Positions 47,146-55,472 are shown, counted from the stretch's first letter. The stretch: 64,000 nt of DNA from Vibrio artabrorum (GCF_024347295.1 NZ_AP025458.1:806001-870000), one strand, 5' to 3'. The notes: generated from the letters alone by a model not told the origin. Numbers and translations: made by a program.

Positions 47146-47170
47146 AAAATAACAAACATGGCTTAAATTA

Positions 47171-48412
47171 ATGAAAAAACTAGCAACTCAAGTGGTGATC
47201 ATTGGAGCAGGGCCTTCTGGGTCTATTGCTGCGTCTTTGTTACACCAAAAAGGTATCGACGTTCGAGTGATTGAAAAGAGCCTATTTCCGCGTTTTTCTA
47301 TTGGTGAAAGCCTATTACCAGCTTGTATGGAAGTGATTGAACAGGCTGGGATGACTGACGCAGTAATCAACGCCAACTTTCAATACAAAGATGGCGCTGC
47401 CTTTCGCAAAAAGGGTGTTTATACGGCGTTCAATTTTGAAGATAAGTTCTCTTCTGGTCCAGGAACCACGTTTCAGGTTCAGCGAGGTGCCTTTGATAAG
47501 GTATTAGCTGATAGTGCCGAAGTGCAAGGCGTTGCCATTGATTACCAGCATGAGTTGGTGGGCATTCATTTTGCCGAAGATAGCACTGTTTTAGAGGTGC
47601 AAGAGCTTAATGGAGAGCGCTATCAGCTAGAAGCGCAATATGTATTGGATGGCAGTGGCTTTGGTCGAGTGTTACCGAAAATGCTTAACTTGGAAGAGCC
47701 GTCATCACTTCCTCCACGCAAAGCTATTTTTACGCACATTAACGATCATATTGCTGAGGTGGATTCCGACTTAGAATATGATCGCAATAAAATACTTATC
47801 TCTGTGCACCCAACCAACCCTGATGTTTGGTATTGGTTGATTCCGTTTAGCAACGGTGTCTCGTCATTTGGTGTAGTCGGAGAGCCTGAGTTTTTTGAGT
47901 CCTATCCAGAAGACAAAATTGCTGCGATTAAACAACTGGCAATGGAAGAGCCTGGTTTAGCCGAGATTCTGGCAAATGCAGAGTATCCGAACCCAGCCGG
48001 TGACATCGGTGGCTATTCTGCCAATGTAAAACATCTGGCGACGGATAAGTACGCGTTGCTTGGCAATGCTGGTGAGTTCCTTGACCCGGTATTTTCATCC
48101 GGCGTGACAATTGCGATGAAGTCGGCTCAGTTTGCGGTTGAGTGTGTGGAAAAGCAGCTTAACGGTGAAAAAGTCGATTGGGAACGCGAGTATGCGGATC
48201 CGTTGATGGTTGGTGTCAACACTTTTAGAACGTATGTCGAGGGGTGGTATTCAGGTACTTTGCAGGATGTGATTTTCTATCAGGATCCAAACCCAAAGAT
48301 TAAGCAAATGGTGTGCTCTATTTTGGCCGGCTACGCATGGGATCAAACCAATCCTTATGTTAAAGAGTCAAAACGCCGATTGACAACACTGGCTGAGATA
48401 TGTCGAAGCTAG
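47171..48412 (+). CDS. Flavin-dependent halogenase-family oxidoreductase
   Basis: A 413-residue FAD protein. It has the dinucleotide motif IGAGPSG (residues 11-17), PRFSIGESLLP (40-50) and W220-Y-W-L-I-P225, which is the WxWxIP signature of flavin-dependent halogenases. Around Lys73, YKDGAAF resembles the lysine segment of phenol halogenases. The distal FAD motif is GNAGEFLDPVFSSGV. Halogenase, or a related hydroxylase/oxidase acting on the aryl head, are both possible. It follows the methyltransferase by 25 bp and ends in a terminator, so the pair looks like a head-group tailoring operon. Confidence 0.78.
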   Translation: MKKLATQVVIIGAGPSGSIAASLLHQKGIDVRVIEKSLFPRFSIGESLLPACMEVIEQAGMTDAVINANFQYKDGAAFRKKGVYTAFNFEDKFSSGPGTTFQVQRGAFDKVLADSAEVQGVAIDYQHELVGIHFAEDSTVLEVQELNGERYQLEAQYVLDGSGFGRVLPKMLNLEEPSSLPPRKAIFTHINDHIAEVDSDLEYDRNKILISVHPTNPDVWYWLIPFSNGVSSFGVVGEPEFFESYPEDKIAAIKQLAMEEPGLAEILANAEYPNPAGDIGGYSANVKHLATDKYALLGNAGEFLDPVFSSGVTIAMKSAQFAVECVEKQLNGEKVDWEREYADPLMVGVNTFRTYVEGWYSGTLQDVIFYQDPNPKIKQMVCSILAGYAWDQTNPYVKESKRRLTTLAEICRS

Positions 48413-48460
48413 AGGTATGTAGCCATATGCGAGAAGTGTTAAGCCCGTTAATCTAACTAT

Positions 48461-48488
48461 AAAAACAGCCGCGATGACGGCTGTTTTT
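48461..48488 (+). terminator. Terminator of the apeA-apeB-flavoprotein unit
   Basis: AAAAACAGCCG pairs with CGGCTGTTTTT around a 6-base loop; T run at the end. Confidence 0.88.
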
Positions 48489-48515
48489 ATATCTGCTCAG
48501 TCTGGGTCACGGATT

Positions 48516-49022
48516 CTATTTTAAGTTAATACTGTTCAATCGACCCATAAAGATAAGGAGCTCTATCACATCTTTGTGGGCATCAAGCAGGGCGCGTTTG
48601 GTTTGGCTGTAGGCTGCAAGTCGTCCGTGTTTCTTTATAGAACAGACCTTTGTTTTGTATTTGTAATCGCCATTCTCAGAAAATACGCGCCACTTAGCGA
48701 TATAGCATTCGTCTCTATGCTCGGGATCCGTTTGAGTCGGGTTTGGCTTGAATACTATTTTAGGTTCTAAACTATGCGGCAAGCGCGTCATTAAATAGGG
48801 ATCTTTAAGGACTTTTGGCCAAAATTTCCCCCACAGCTCTCTGCCGAGTTCATCTCTCAATTTAATGGTTTTTTTTAGTGCTTTCTTTTCACCCAAACGA
48901 ACAAAACCGACAGAACGATGTAAGACTGTATCATCTGGGGTATGAATATGGATTTTAAAAGCGGTCTTGCCTTTTGATATAAAGCGATAACCGGTCGCAC
49001 CAATGAGATTATTCTGGTTCAT
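48516..49022 (-). CDS. Uncharacterised protein with two similar, possibly AP2-like, halves
   Basis: A 168-residue basic, soluble protein with no signal or membrane segment. Two stretches look alike in pattern: KTAFKIHIHTPDD...LGEKKALKKTIKLRDELG (N-terminal) and AKWRVFSENGD...KHGRLAAYSQTKRALLDAH (C-terminal). Each has a three-strand-then-helix layout with basic residues, which recalls AP2/ERF-type DNA-binding modules. There is no integrase or nuclease domain. I do not recognise a function. It stands alone between the APE cluster and the flagellar genes, converging on the halogenase-like gene. Confidence 0.7.
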   Translation of the reverse strand: MNQNNLIGATGYRFISKGKTAFKIHIHTPDDTVLHRSVGFVRLGEKKALKKTIKLRDELGRELWGKFWPKVLKDPYLMTRLPHSLEPKIVFKPNPTQTDPEHRDECYIAKWRVFSENGDYKYKTKVCSIKKHGRLAAYSQTKRALLDAHKDVIELLIFMGRLNSINLK

Positions 49023-49098
49023 AGTTTGCTAAATGATGATTATGTTATTAATAAGATTACGACAAATACGCTAAAACCGAAACTCATCATCATGAAAA

Positions 49099-49132
49099 AA
49101 TAAAGCCTTAACAACAGTGCTAAGGCTTTATT
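49099..49132 (-). terminator. Terminator of flgT
   Basis: Perfect 12-bp arms (49099-49110 with 49121-49132); on the minus strand followed by a T run. Confidence 0.85.
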
Positions 49133-49153
49133 CAACAGTATGATTGTCGCTAA

Positions 49154-50287
49154 CTACATGATTTTCTGCATGACATCGCCAATTTGAATACTTGCGGCAA
49201 GGCTTGGTTGATCAATCGTGAGTTCCGCTTCGTTTTCGTATACGCGAGAAACCGTCAATGTGATATCACTTTGCGATACTTTGTTACGTGGTAAGCCTCT
49301 TTGGTCGATAAATGAACCCGTATGCCACAATTTAAGTTTGTCACCTTGCTGTACGCCATGTATTCGACCTAAATCAATGGTGACAGTGTTGTCAAAAACC
49401 GCGGCCACTTCCGGAAGTGTAATCTTACATGACACTTCAGATTCCAAGTCCAACATAATATCGCGGCTGACGCGAAGCAACATATTGCCGTAGGTGGATG
49501 ACCAGAAACGAGCACTACGCGTATCGACTTCACTGGTCTTAGCAAATGGCCACTTTGCCACTTCACGGTAGTTACGGCTGTAAACTTGCTGTCCTGTTTT
49601 ACCATCAAATACTTGCATTTCTAACGCAAACTGGCGGTTGATGATGTCGTCTTTTAAAAGTTTAGATTCCACCGTTGCGGTTAAATCGGTAATCTCGCCT
49701 CCAATAATGTATTGTGCGCCGGTGTCTTGAGCGATCATCTTGATGACTTCTGGTCGACGTTTATCTATTTCGTAATTTGTCGTGCCGACAGAAACAAAGC
49801 TGCGTGATTCTTGTGCCAGTTGTCGGTCAATGATATGGCTGAAATCATCTCCGATGTTATAAACCCTTCCCATCACGGCTTGTTGAGGGGAGGTGACATC
49901 AATGTTCCCGACCAAAAATGTCTTTTTGTATTGGTTGTCATGGCAAGCATTTGCCGAAGGGTAGATATCGATTCTTGCGGTGACCGTTAAATTGCCACCG
50001 CGAGTCTTCTCTTTTTCAACTAATATGTAGCGTACTTCGTGGTTGGTAAACTGGAACTCTTTTTTGTTCGAATCTAGATAGGGCGTAAGGTTAGATATAC
50101 TGCCAATATCGGCACCTGAAAACTGCACGGCCTTATATAGGGCGTCTTCTAGCGCGTGGATCCTTGCGGTTTCTTCCGACGATACGATGGTTGCAGTGCC
50201 GGTAACCTCATACCAAGAGGCATGAGCATTGAAACTTATTGTTATCAGTGAACTTATTGAAAATAAGTAAGAAATTATTTTTTTCAT
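49154..50287 (-). CDS. flgT: Flagellar H-ring assembly protein FlgT
   Basis: A 377-residue periplasmic protein with signal peptide ending NAHA and the FlgT pattern: SWYEVTGTATIVSS, then an N-terminal domain, a TolB-like middle domain (IAQDTGAQYIIGGEITDL) and a C-terminal beta domain (VTIDLGRIHGVQQGDKLKL). In Vibrio, FlgT builds the H ring around the LP ring of the sheathed, Na+-driven polar flagellum and is needed to place MotX/MotY. It is divergent from flgOP; a sigma-54 promoter lies at 50387-50400. Confidence 0.95.
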   Translation of the reverse strand: MKKIISYLFSISSLITISFNAHASWYEVTGTATIVSSEETARIHALEDALYKAVQFSGADIGSISNLTPYLDSNKKEFQFTNHEVRYILVEKEKTRGGNLTVTARIDIYPSANACHDNQYKKTFLVGNIDVTSPQQAVMGRVYNIGDDFSHIIDRQLAQESRSFVSVGTTNYEIDKRRPEVIKMIAQDTGAQYIIGGEITDLTATVESKLLKDDIINRQFALEMQVFDGKTGQQVYSRNYREVAKWPFAKTSEVDTRSARFWSSTYGNMLLRVSRDIMLDLESEVSCKITLPEVAAVFDNTVTIDLGRIHGVQQGDKLKLWHTGSFIDQRGLPRNKVSQSDITLTVSRVYENEAELTIDQPSLAASIQIGDVMQKIM

Positions 50288-50304
50288 TTATTCGTTACCA
50301 GTTG

Positions 50305-50318
50305 GGTATAAATATTGC
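50305..50318 (+). promoter_or_regulatory. Sigma-54 promoter for flgOP
   Basis: TTGGG-TATAAATATT-GC: GG (50305-50306), exactly 10 bp, GC (50317-50318). It lies 160 bp upstream of flgO and fires rightward. Confidence 0.72.
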
Positions 50319-50386
50319 TTAACAAATAACTATAAGCTTGAAGCTGACTTAAGTGCGTTTTTCTTAATCTGAACCATTAGTGAAAA

Positions 50387-50400
50387 GCAAAGACTGTTCC
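50387..50400 (-). promoter_or_regulatory. Sigma-54 promoter for flgT
   Basis: On the minus strand TTGG-AACAGTCTTT-GCTTTT: GG (50399-50400), 10 bp, GC (50387-50388). It gives a leader of about 90 nt before flgT. Confidence 0.7.
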
Positions 50401-50479
50401 AACATTGTAATCCATTGAAAAGAATAATGGTGAGAACATGTTAATACAGTAAGCACGAAATATATCTGGAGATAAGAGA

Positions 50480-51115
50480 ATGAAAAAATGGCTCGTAGTA
50501 ATGAGTGTCATGTTAATGACATCATGCGCTTATTCGCCAATCTATAACGGTAAGTCTGAATACTCAGGCAGCCAGTTTATGTTGATGGACAGCCCTCGTC
50601 ATACCATGGATTTTTTCGTGGAAAGTATGACCGAAGATTTGATTATTTCGAATACCGGTATTTCAGCAAGAACACCGATTGCGATCACCTCTTTTGTTGA
50701 TCTACAGCATATGGACACCACAAACTGGCTTGGAAACTCAGTATCAGAAGGTTTTATTCACCAGTTTCAGCGTCGAGGTTTCAAGGTTGTTGATTTTAAA
50801 ACAACAGGTTCTATCCAAGTTACTCACCAAGGTGACTTTGCACTCAGCCGTGATTGGAAAGATCTCGCTCAAGAGCAAGATGTCCAATATGTTTTGACGG
50901 GAACGATGCTTCGCCAAGAAGGCGGTGTTCTAGTGAATGCTCGCGTGGTTGGAATGCAAACTCGTATTGTGGTTGCTTCAGCGCAAGGTTTCTTACCCGC
51001 AGATCGTATCGGTCGTGACCTCGATACCCTGAACAGCATTCGAACTCAAGATGGTGTGATTATTCGTTCGGACCCAACGATCACTCAGCCTTATACTGTG
51101 ATTCTTCGCCCTTAG
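50480..51115 (+). CDS. flgO: Flagellar outer-membrane lipoprotein FlgO
   Basis: A 211-residue lipoprotein with lipobox MTSC (Cys16) and the FlgO fold (ISARTPIAITSFVDL, GNSVSEGFIHQFQRRGFKVVDF, YVLTGTMLRQEGGVLVNARVV). In Vibrio, FlgO and FlgP sit in the outer membrane around the basal body and are needed for full motility. flgP follows after 9 bp. Confidence 0.95.
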   Translation: MKKWLVVMSVMLMTSCAYSPIYNGKSEYSGSQFMLMDSPRHTMDFFVESMTEDLIISNTGISARTPIAITSFVDLQHMDTTNWLGNSVSEGFIHQFQRRGFKVVDFKTTGSIQVTHQGDFALSRDWKDLAQEQDVQYVLTGTMLRQEGGVLVNARVVGMQTRIVVASAQGFLPADRIGRDLDTLNSIRTQDGVIIRSDPTITQPYTVILRP

Positions 51116-51124
51116 GAGTTTGAA

Positions 51125-51556
51125 ATGAAGAAGTTAATATTTGTTGTTGCTGCTTTATTGCTTGTGGGTTGTCAGCCTATTCAAAGTATGAGAACAGACG
51201 ATTCTTTGGTTGCTGTTGGTTACGCAAGTATCAGTGAGCAAAAAGGACGTACCGACGAAGAGAAACGTATCCGTGCGATGAGAGCGTCTAAGGTTGATGC
51301 TTACCGTGAACTTGCGGAACAAGTCTATGGCATGCGAGTGAGTGGCCGAGCTGAACTTGAAGATCAACGTCTTGGTATCGAACGAACTTCAGGTGCAGTT
51401 GATGGTGTCATTCGTGGAGCCGAAGTGGTGCGCAGTTACCCGGTTGGCGATAGTTACGTCACAGAGCTTCAGTTAGATATCCGTAAAATGAACCAGCTAC
51501 GTAGTTACGGTGAAGTTCAAGCCGTACCAGAGAAGAGACAGAAAACATTATTCTAG
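51125..51556 (+). CDS. flgP: Flagellar outer-membrane lipoprotein FlgP
   Basis: A 143-residue lipoprotein with lipobox LVGC (Cys16) and the LPP20/FlgP domain (VAVGYASISEQ, AMRASKVDAYRELAEQVYG, GVIRGAEVVRSYPVGD). It forms part of the outer ring structures with FlgO and FlgT. AGGAG lies just upstream of the ATG. Confidence 0.95.
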   Translation: MKKLIFVVAALLLVGCQPIQSMRTDDSLVAVGYASISEQKGRTDEEKRIRAMRASKVDAYRELAEQVYGMRVSGRAELEDQRLGIERTSGAVDGVIRGAEVVRSYPVGDSYVTELQLDIRKMNQLRSYGEVQAVPEKRQKTLF

Positions 51557-51650
51557 ATTCATGAGGATTTTGTTTCAGGTTCTTTGAGTTATATGAATGG
51601 CGACTCGTTTTCCAGATGGCGTAGCGGCAATCATTAACAGTCAATAAAAT

Positions 51651-51684
51651 AAAGCGGCAAGTATGAAAATACTTGCCGCTTTTG
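51651..51684 (+). terminator. Terminator of flgOP
   Basis: A perfect 14-bp stem (51651-51664 with 51669-51682) with a GAAA tetraloop and short T run. Confidence 0.85.
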
Positions 51685-51732
51685 TGTCTTTGCGGGTTTG
51701 TTGACGTATTTTATAGGGGCGTAAAAATGCTG

Positions 51733-51802
51733 GCTAAGAGCTAAGAGCTAAGAGCTAAGAGCTAAGAGCTAAGAGCTAAGAGCTAAGAGCTAAGAGTTAA
51801 GT
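51733..51802. repeat. Heptanucleotide tandem repeat (GCTAAGA), 9 perfect copies
   Basis: Nine exact 7-bp units from 51733 to 51795 and a degenerate tenth unit. It lies in the 278-bp convergent gap between flgP and flgN, outside any gene. It is likely variable in copy number by slippage. Confidence 0.93.
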
Positions 51803-51834
51803 GTGAGATAAAAAGCAGGACTCGTGAAGGGGGG

Positions 51835-52260
51835 CTAGGCTTTTATATTGGTTCCCAGAGTTGAAATCGTATGGGTTTGACCACCGGCATTGTAAGTCAT
51901 ACCAATCTTTCCGTGGCTTTGCTGCATCATGTTGCTGAGTTTTTTGAAGCTAAGGTGTGCTCGATTCAGTGCTTCACCATTGACGAGATTCGATTGATGA
52001 CAATCATGAACTATGGACTTGATTGTCTTGACTAACTCGACAAGTTCCGGATTTTCGGTGAGTTCTGAGATATTACTATGGGCTGCAATGCGCTGATCGG
52101 TCAACCGAAGTTGTTCGACAAGGACTACTTTTTCTTTGGCGATTCGCTCAATATCGTTTGATTGTCGGCTAGTGATAGCAATTTTCTCTGAATTCAATAA
52201 TTCAGATAAGGCTTTGGCATTTTGAAGTTGAAAATTAACTAAATCTGCTAGTGCCGCCAT
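51835..52260 (-). CDS. flgN: Flagellar export chaperone FlgN
   Basis: A 141-residue, mostly helical protein matching Vibrio FlgN (LVNFQLQNAKALSELLNSEK, ERIAKEKVVLVEQLRLTDQR). FlgN chaperones the hook-filament junction proteins FlgK and FlgL to the export gate; flgK begins at the right end of this window. It is 66 bp after flgM, in the same unit. Confidence 0.93.
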   Translation of the reverse strand: MAALADLVNFQLQNAKALSELLNSEKIAITSRQSNDIERIAKEKVVLVEQLRLTDQRIAAHSNISELTENPELVELVKTIKSIVHDCHQSNLVNGEALNRAHLSFKKLSNMMQQSHGKIGMTYNAGGQTHTISTLGTNIKA

Positions 52261-52326
52261 AATGTAAACCTATTTATAACCTCATGTACTTTAAGACAAT
52301 AACTTCAATTGAAAGTGAGTATTGTC

Positions 52327-52644
52327 TTAAAAGCTTTTTAATTCATGTCCAAATTTTGTCATGCTGTCGGCCAGTTTTTCCGGATCGACAGTGTATGAAC
52401 CATTGGCTATCGCTTCTTTGATCGCTGCGACTTTTGCTGAGTCAAAGCTTGGCTGTGCTGCCATATCTTGATGGAGTTGACCTATCGCTTTGCCTTGCTT
52501 GCTCAGTGAAACCGCATCTTTGCTTGCGGGTGATTTCGCTGCAACATCGGAGCGTGATGCCTCAGAGCTAGAATTAGAACGTACTGCTGATCGGTTTGTG
52601 GTCGTTAGGGTTTGCCCTGAACGAATCGTATCAATGCCAGCCAT
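52327..52644 (-). CDS. flgM: Anti-sigma-28 factor FlgM
   Basis: A 105-residue anti-sigma factor that holds FliA inactive until it is exported through the finished hook. It has MAGIDTIRSGQ at the start, the low-complexity Ser/Thr/Asn linker, KDAVSLSKQGKAIGQL, and the C-terminal FliA-binding helix KVAAIKEAIANGSYTVDPEKL. ATG 52644 is preferred over an upstream ATG because AAGG is correctly spaced and Vibrio FlgM starts this way. Confidence 0.95.
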   Translation of the reverse strand: MAGIDTIRSGQTLTTTNRSAVRSNSSSEASRSDVAAKSPASKDAVSLSKQGKAIGQLHQDMAAQPSFDSAKVAAIKEAIANGSYTVDPEKLADSMTKFGHELKSF

Positions 52645-52684
52645 AGTTAAGCCTTTTTTCAAAAAATGGGAACCTGTACAGTCA

Positions 52685-52711
52685 ATATCGACCTAGGGTT
52701 CAATTACTTTA
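52685..52711 (-). promoter_or_regulatory. Sigma-28 (FliA) promoter for flgMN
   Basis: On the minus strand TAAA (52708-52711), exactly 15 bp, GTCGATAT (52685-52692). This fits the FliA consensus TAAA-N15-GCCGATAA with two mismatches. A FliA-driven flgM gives negative feedback, as known in Vibrio and enterics. Confidence 0.78.
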
Positions 52712-52807
52712 GCAATTTTTCGCCTAATAGTCGAAAAAGGACAAAACTCCGCAGCCGTAATATTCAGCACGAGCTTGAGAGTAAACTAACCGGCTATTGC
52801 TACTCAT

Positions 52808-53551
52808 TTAGAACTGGACTGTGACTTCAGACATATTGGTCACAATCCCCTCGATTATACGCTGTGATTTGTCATTTTTCACTCTGACTTGATCGCCCAT
52901 TGAGCCATCGGTGAGAGCGGTCCCTTTTGTGGTAATGCTCATGCCACCTTTTACTGCTTGTATGATCACTTTCTCGTTTCGACAGACAACGCAAATATCG
53001 CCCCTTTCAACGACCTCTCCTGGTCTCAAGTTCTTTTTTACTTTGGCGCCAACGACTTGTTGCGGAGTGGTGAAACCTTGACGACGAAACTTATTAAGAG
53101 AAATCATGTCGATGGTAACATCATATTGACCAACGATTTCACCTCTTGAGATTGAACGAGTCGTGGTCACGAGTGGCACCGACATAGAGAGTCGTACCGG
53201 CACATACACTTGCCATTCATCGGGTATACATTGTACTAAAACCGTGATACTACTTCGGGTGTTAGTGGTTGTTGACGCGCTGGTTTTAAGAGGAGTCGGG
53301 CAGTGAGTTGCTCTAATTCTTGAGTCAATATTGGCCGGATTGACAAAGAGTTCGCCGCCTTGTGGCTGTTCAACCGTATCAAGAATGTGTTGTTTCGCAG
53401 CCGATTGAATCATTTCAATTTGCTCTGGGGTAGCCGCTTGTATAAAAAAACTAAACAATATTGATAAAATGCCGATAAACTTAGCGACAGTTTTAAATGC
53501 AGCTCTACACATTGCTATGGAAAAATTAGGCAGATTTGTTTTATAATACAT
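52808..53551 (-). CDS. flgA: Flagellar P-ring assembly chaperone FlgA
   Basis: A 247-residue periplasmic protein with an N-terminal hydrophobic signal (FIGILSILFSFFIQAA). A SAF-like C-terminal half carries ISRGEIVGQYDVTIDMISLN, KKNLRPGEVVERGDI, VKGGMSITTKGTAL and VRVKNDKSQRIIEGIV. It assists FlgI in building the P ring. Three starts are in frame: TTG 53566, ATG 53551 with AGGA just upstream, and ATG 53512. I take 53551. It lies upstream of flgM, and read-through into flgMN is possible besides the FliA promoter. Confidence 0.92.
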   Translation of the reverse strand: MYYKTNLPNFSIAMCRAAFKTVAKFIGILSILFSFFIQAATPEQIEMIQSAAKQHILDTVEQPQGGELFVNPANIDSRIRATHCPTPLKTSASTTTNTRSSITVLVQCIPDEWQVYVPVRLSMSVPLVTTTRSISRGEIVGQYDVTIDMISLNKFRRQGFTTPQQVVGAKVKKNLRPGEVVERGDICVVCRNEKVIIQAVKGGMSITTKGTALTDGSMGDQVRVKNDKSQRIIEGIVTNMSEVTVQF

Positions 53552-53631
53552 TATCCTGTTTCTCAAGTGGTTCGTAGCCTGCAGTAGACTAACACTTTTT
53601 ATTCAAAAAAGTTTGATATGGAGATGAGCTC

Positions 53632-54558
53632 ATGACGGGTATTCTTGATTCAGTGAATCAGCGTACGCAACTCGTCGGTCAAAACCGATTAGAATTACTA
53701 ACCTTTCGCCTAATGGGCCGTCAGCGTTACGGCATTAATGTCTTTAAAGTAAAAGAAGTGCTTCAATGCCCTAAGCTGACAAAAATGCCGAATTTGAACC
53801 CACTGGTTAAAGGTGTAGCACACATTCGCGGGCAAACAATCTCTGTGATCGATTTGAGCTTAGCGACGGGGGGACGCCCGACCGTAGATGTTGAAAAGTG
53901 TTTTGTGGTTATCTCTGAGTTTAACCGAACCATTCAAGGTTTCTTGGTCAGTTCAGTAGAACGCATTATTAACATGCACTGGGAATCGATTCTTCCACCG
54001 CCGGATGGAGCAGGTCGAGCGAACTATCTGACCGCAGTAACCAACATTGATAATGAATTGGTAGAAATTCTGGATGTTGAAAAAATCCTTGCAGAAATTT
54101 CTCCTGTTGATGAAACAATGGACAGCAAGATTGCTGAAGATATTGCGAAAGTAGAACAAGAGAAACCACTGGTTCGCCGTATCTTAATTGCTGACGATTC
54201 AACGGTTGCTCGTAAGCAAGTGCAACGAGCGATTGAATCCATCGGTTTTGAGGTTATCTCAGCGAAAGATGGTAAAGACGCCTATGAGAAACTGATGAAG
54301 ATGTCATCAGAAGGCAGTATTTATGACCAGATTTCATTGGTTATTTCTGATATCGAAATGCCAGAAATGGATGGATACACGTTGACTGCTGAGATTCGTC
54401 GTCATGCTGAACTCAAAGATCTATACGTAATTTTACACTCATCATTGAGTGGTGTATTTAACCAAGCCATGGTTGAGCGTGTTGGAGCCAACTCCTTTAT
54501 CGCTAAATTCAATCCTGATGAGCTTGGTGCAGCGGTTAAAGCTGCGTTAACTAACTAA
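53632..54558 (+). CDS. cheV: Chemotaxis coupling protein CheV
   Basis: A 308-residue fusion of a CheW-like coupling domain (residues about 15-160, LLTFRLMGRQRYGINVFKVKEVLQ, RGQTISVIDL) to a response-regulator domain (about 182-305). The receiver has the acidic pair ADDS, phospho-acceptor Asp240 in SDIEMPEMDGY, and a conserved Lys near SFIAKFNP. It links receptors to CheA and may act as a phosphate sink for adaptation. GGAG precedes the ATG. cheR follows 11 bp later. Confidence 0.96.
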   Translation: MTGILDSVNQRTQLVGQNRLELLTFRLMGRQRYGINVFKVKEVLQCPKLTKMPNLNPLVKGVAHIRGQTISVIDLSLATGGRPTVDVEKCFVVISEFNRTIQGFLVSSVERIINMHWESILPPPDGAGRANYLTAVTNIDNELVEILDVEKILAEISPVDETMDSKIAEDIAKVEQEKPLVRRILIADDSTVARKQVQRAIESIGFEVISAKDGKDAYEKLMKMSSEGSIYDQISLVISDIEMPEMDGYTLTAEIRRHAELKDLYVILHSSLSGVFNQAMVERVGANSFIAKFNPDELGAAVKAALTN

Positions 54559-54569
54559 AAGAGACATTA

Positions 54570-55397
54570 ATGACTGCTATAACAATAAGTGATCAAGAGT
54601 ATCGCGATTTCAGCCGTTTCTTAGAATCTCAATGTGGCATTGTATTAGGTGACAGCAAACAGTATTTAGTGCGCAGCCGTTTAAGCCCATTAGTAACCAA
54701 ATTTAATGTAGCTTCGCTATCTGATTTGTTAAGAGATGTTGTAACAGGACGAAACCGAGAGTTGCGAGTGGCAGCTGTGGATGCGATGACGACGAATGAG
54801 ACACTTTGGTTCCGAGATACTTACCCGTTTGCTGTTTTGGCGGATAAGCTTCTGCCGGAAATAGCGGCAAATAAACGTCCTATTAAAATTTGGTCTGCGG
54901 CAAGCTCTTCAGGACAAGAAGCATACTCAATGGCAATGACGATTCTTGAGACTCAAGCGCGTAAGCCGGGTATGTTGCCAAACGTGTCTATCACGGGTAC
55001 GGATATATCTGCAAGCATGTTGGATATGTGTCGAAAAGGTGTTTATGACAACTTAGCGCTAGGGCGAGGCCTTTCTCCTGAGCGACGTCGTGCTTTCTTT
55101 GAAGATGCGGGTGATGGTCGCATGAAAGTCAAAGATAATTTAAAGCGCATGGTGAACTTCCGTCCACAGAACTTGATGGATAGCTATGCATTGTTAGGTA
55201 AGTTCGACATCATTTTCTGTCGTAATGTGTTGATATACTTCTCGCCTGACATGAAGTCAAAGGTGCTGAATCAGATGGCTAACAGCCTTAATCCTGGTGG
55301 TTATCTGTTGTTGGGCGCGTCAGAATCACTAACCGGCTTAACGGATCGTTTTGAAATGGTTCGCTGTAATCCAGGCATCATCTATAAATTAAAGTAA
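54570..55397 (+). CDS. cheR: Chemotaxis protein methyltransferase CheR
   Basis: A 275-residue SAM-dependent enzyme that methylates glutamates on chemoreceptors. The N-terminal helical domain is followed by MTTNETLWFRDTYPF, IWSAASSSGQEAYSMAM (SAM site), TDISASMLDMCRKGVY and FDIIFCRNVLIYFSPD. It forms a two-gene unit with cheV and is followed by a terminator. Confidence 0.97.
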   Translation: MTAITISDQEYRDFSRFLESQCGIVLGDSKQYLVRSRLSPLVTKFNVASLSDLLRDVVTGRNRELRVAAVDAMTTNETLWFRDTYPFAVLADKLLPEIAANKRPIKIWSAASSSGQEAYSMAMTILETQARKPGMLPNVSITGTDISASMLDMCRKGVYDNLALGRGLSPERRRAFFEDAGDGRMKVKDNLKRMVNFRPQNLMDSYALLGKFDIIFCRNVLIYFSPDMKSKVLNQMANSLNPGGYLLLGASESLTGLTDRFEMVRCNPGIIYKLK

Positions 55398-55442
55398 TTA
55401 TTAGCACACATTATAAGGTGTGGCGTTACTGCCTAAATTTGA

Positions 55443-55472
55443 AACCCAGCTCAGCGCTGGGTTTTCTTTTTT
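55443..55472 (+). terminator. Terminator of cheV-cheR
   Basis: AACCCAGC and GCTGGGTT around a 5-base loop, followed by TTCTTTTTT. Confidence 0.88.

Noticed and set aside
49154-51556. flgT/flgO/flgP as a horizontally acquired island with the APE cluster
   Set aside because: They are standard Vibrio polar-flagellum genes; no integrase, repeats or composition break marks a boundary.
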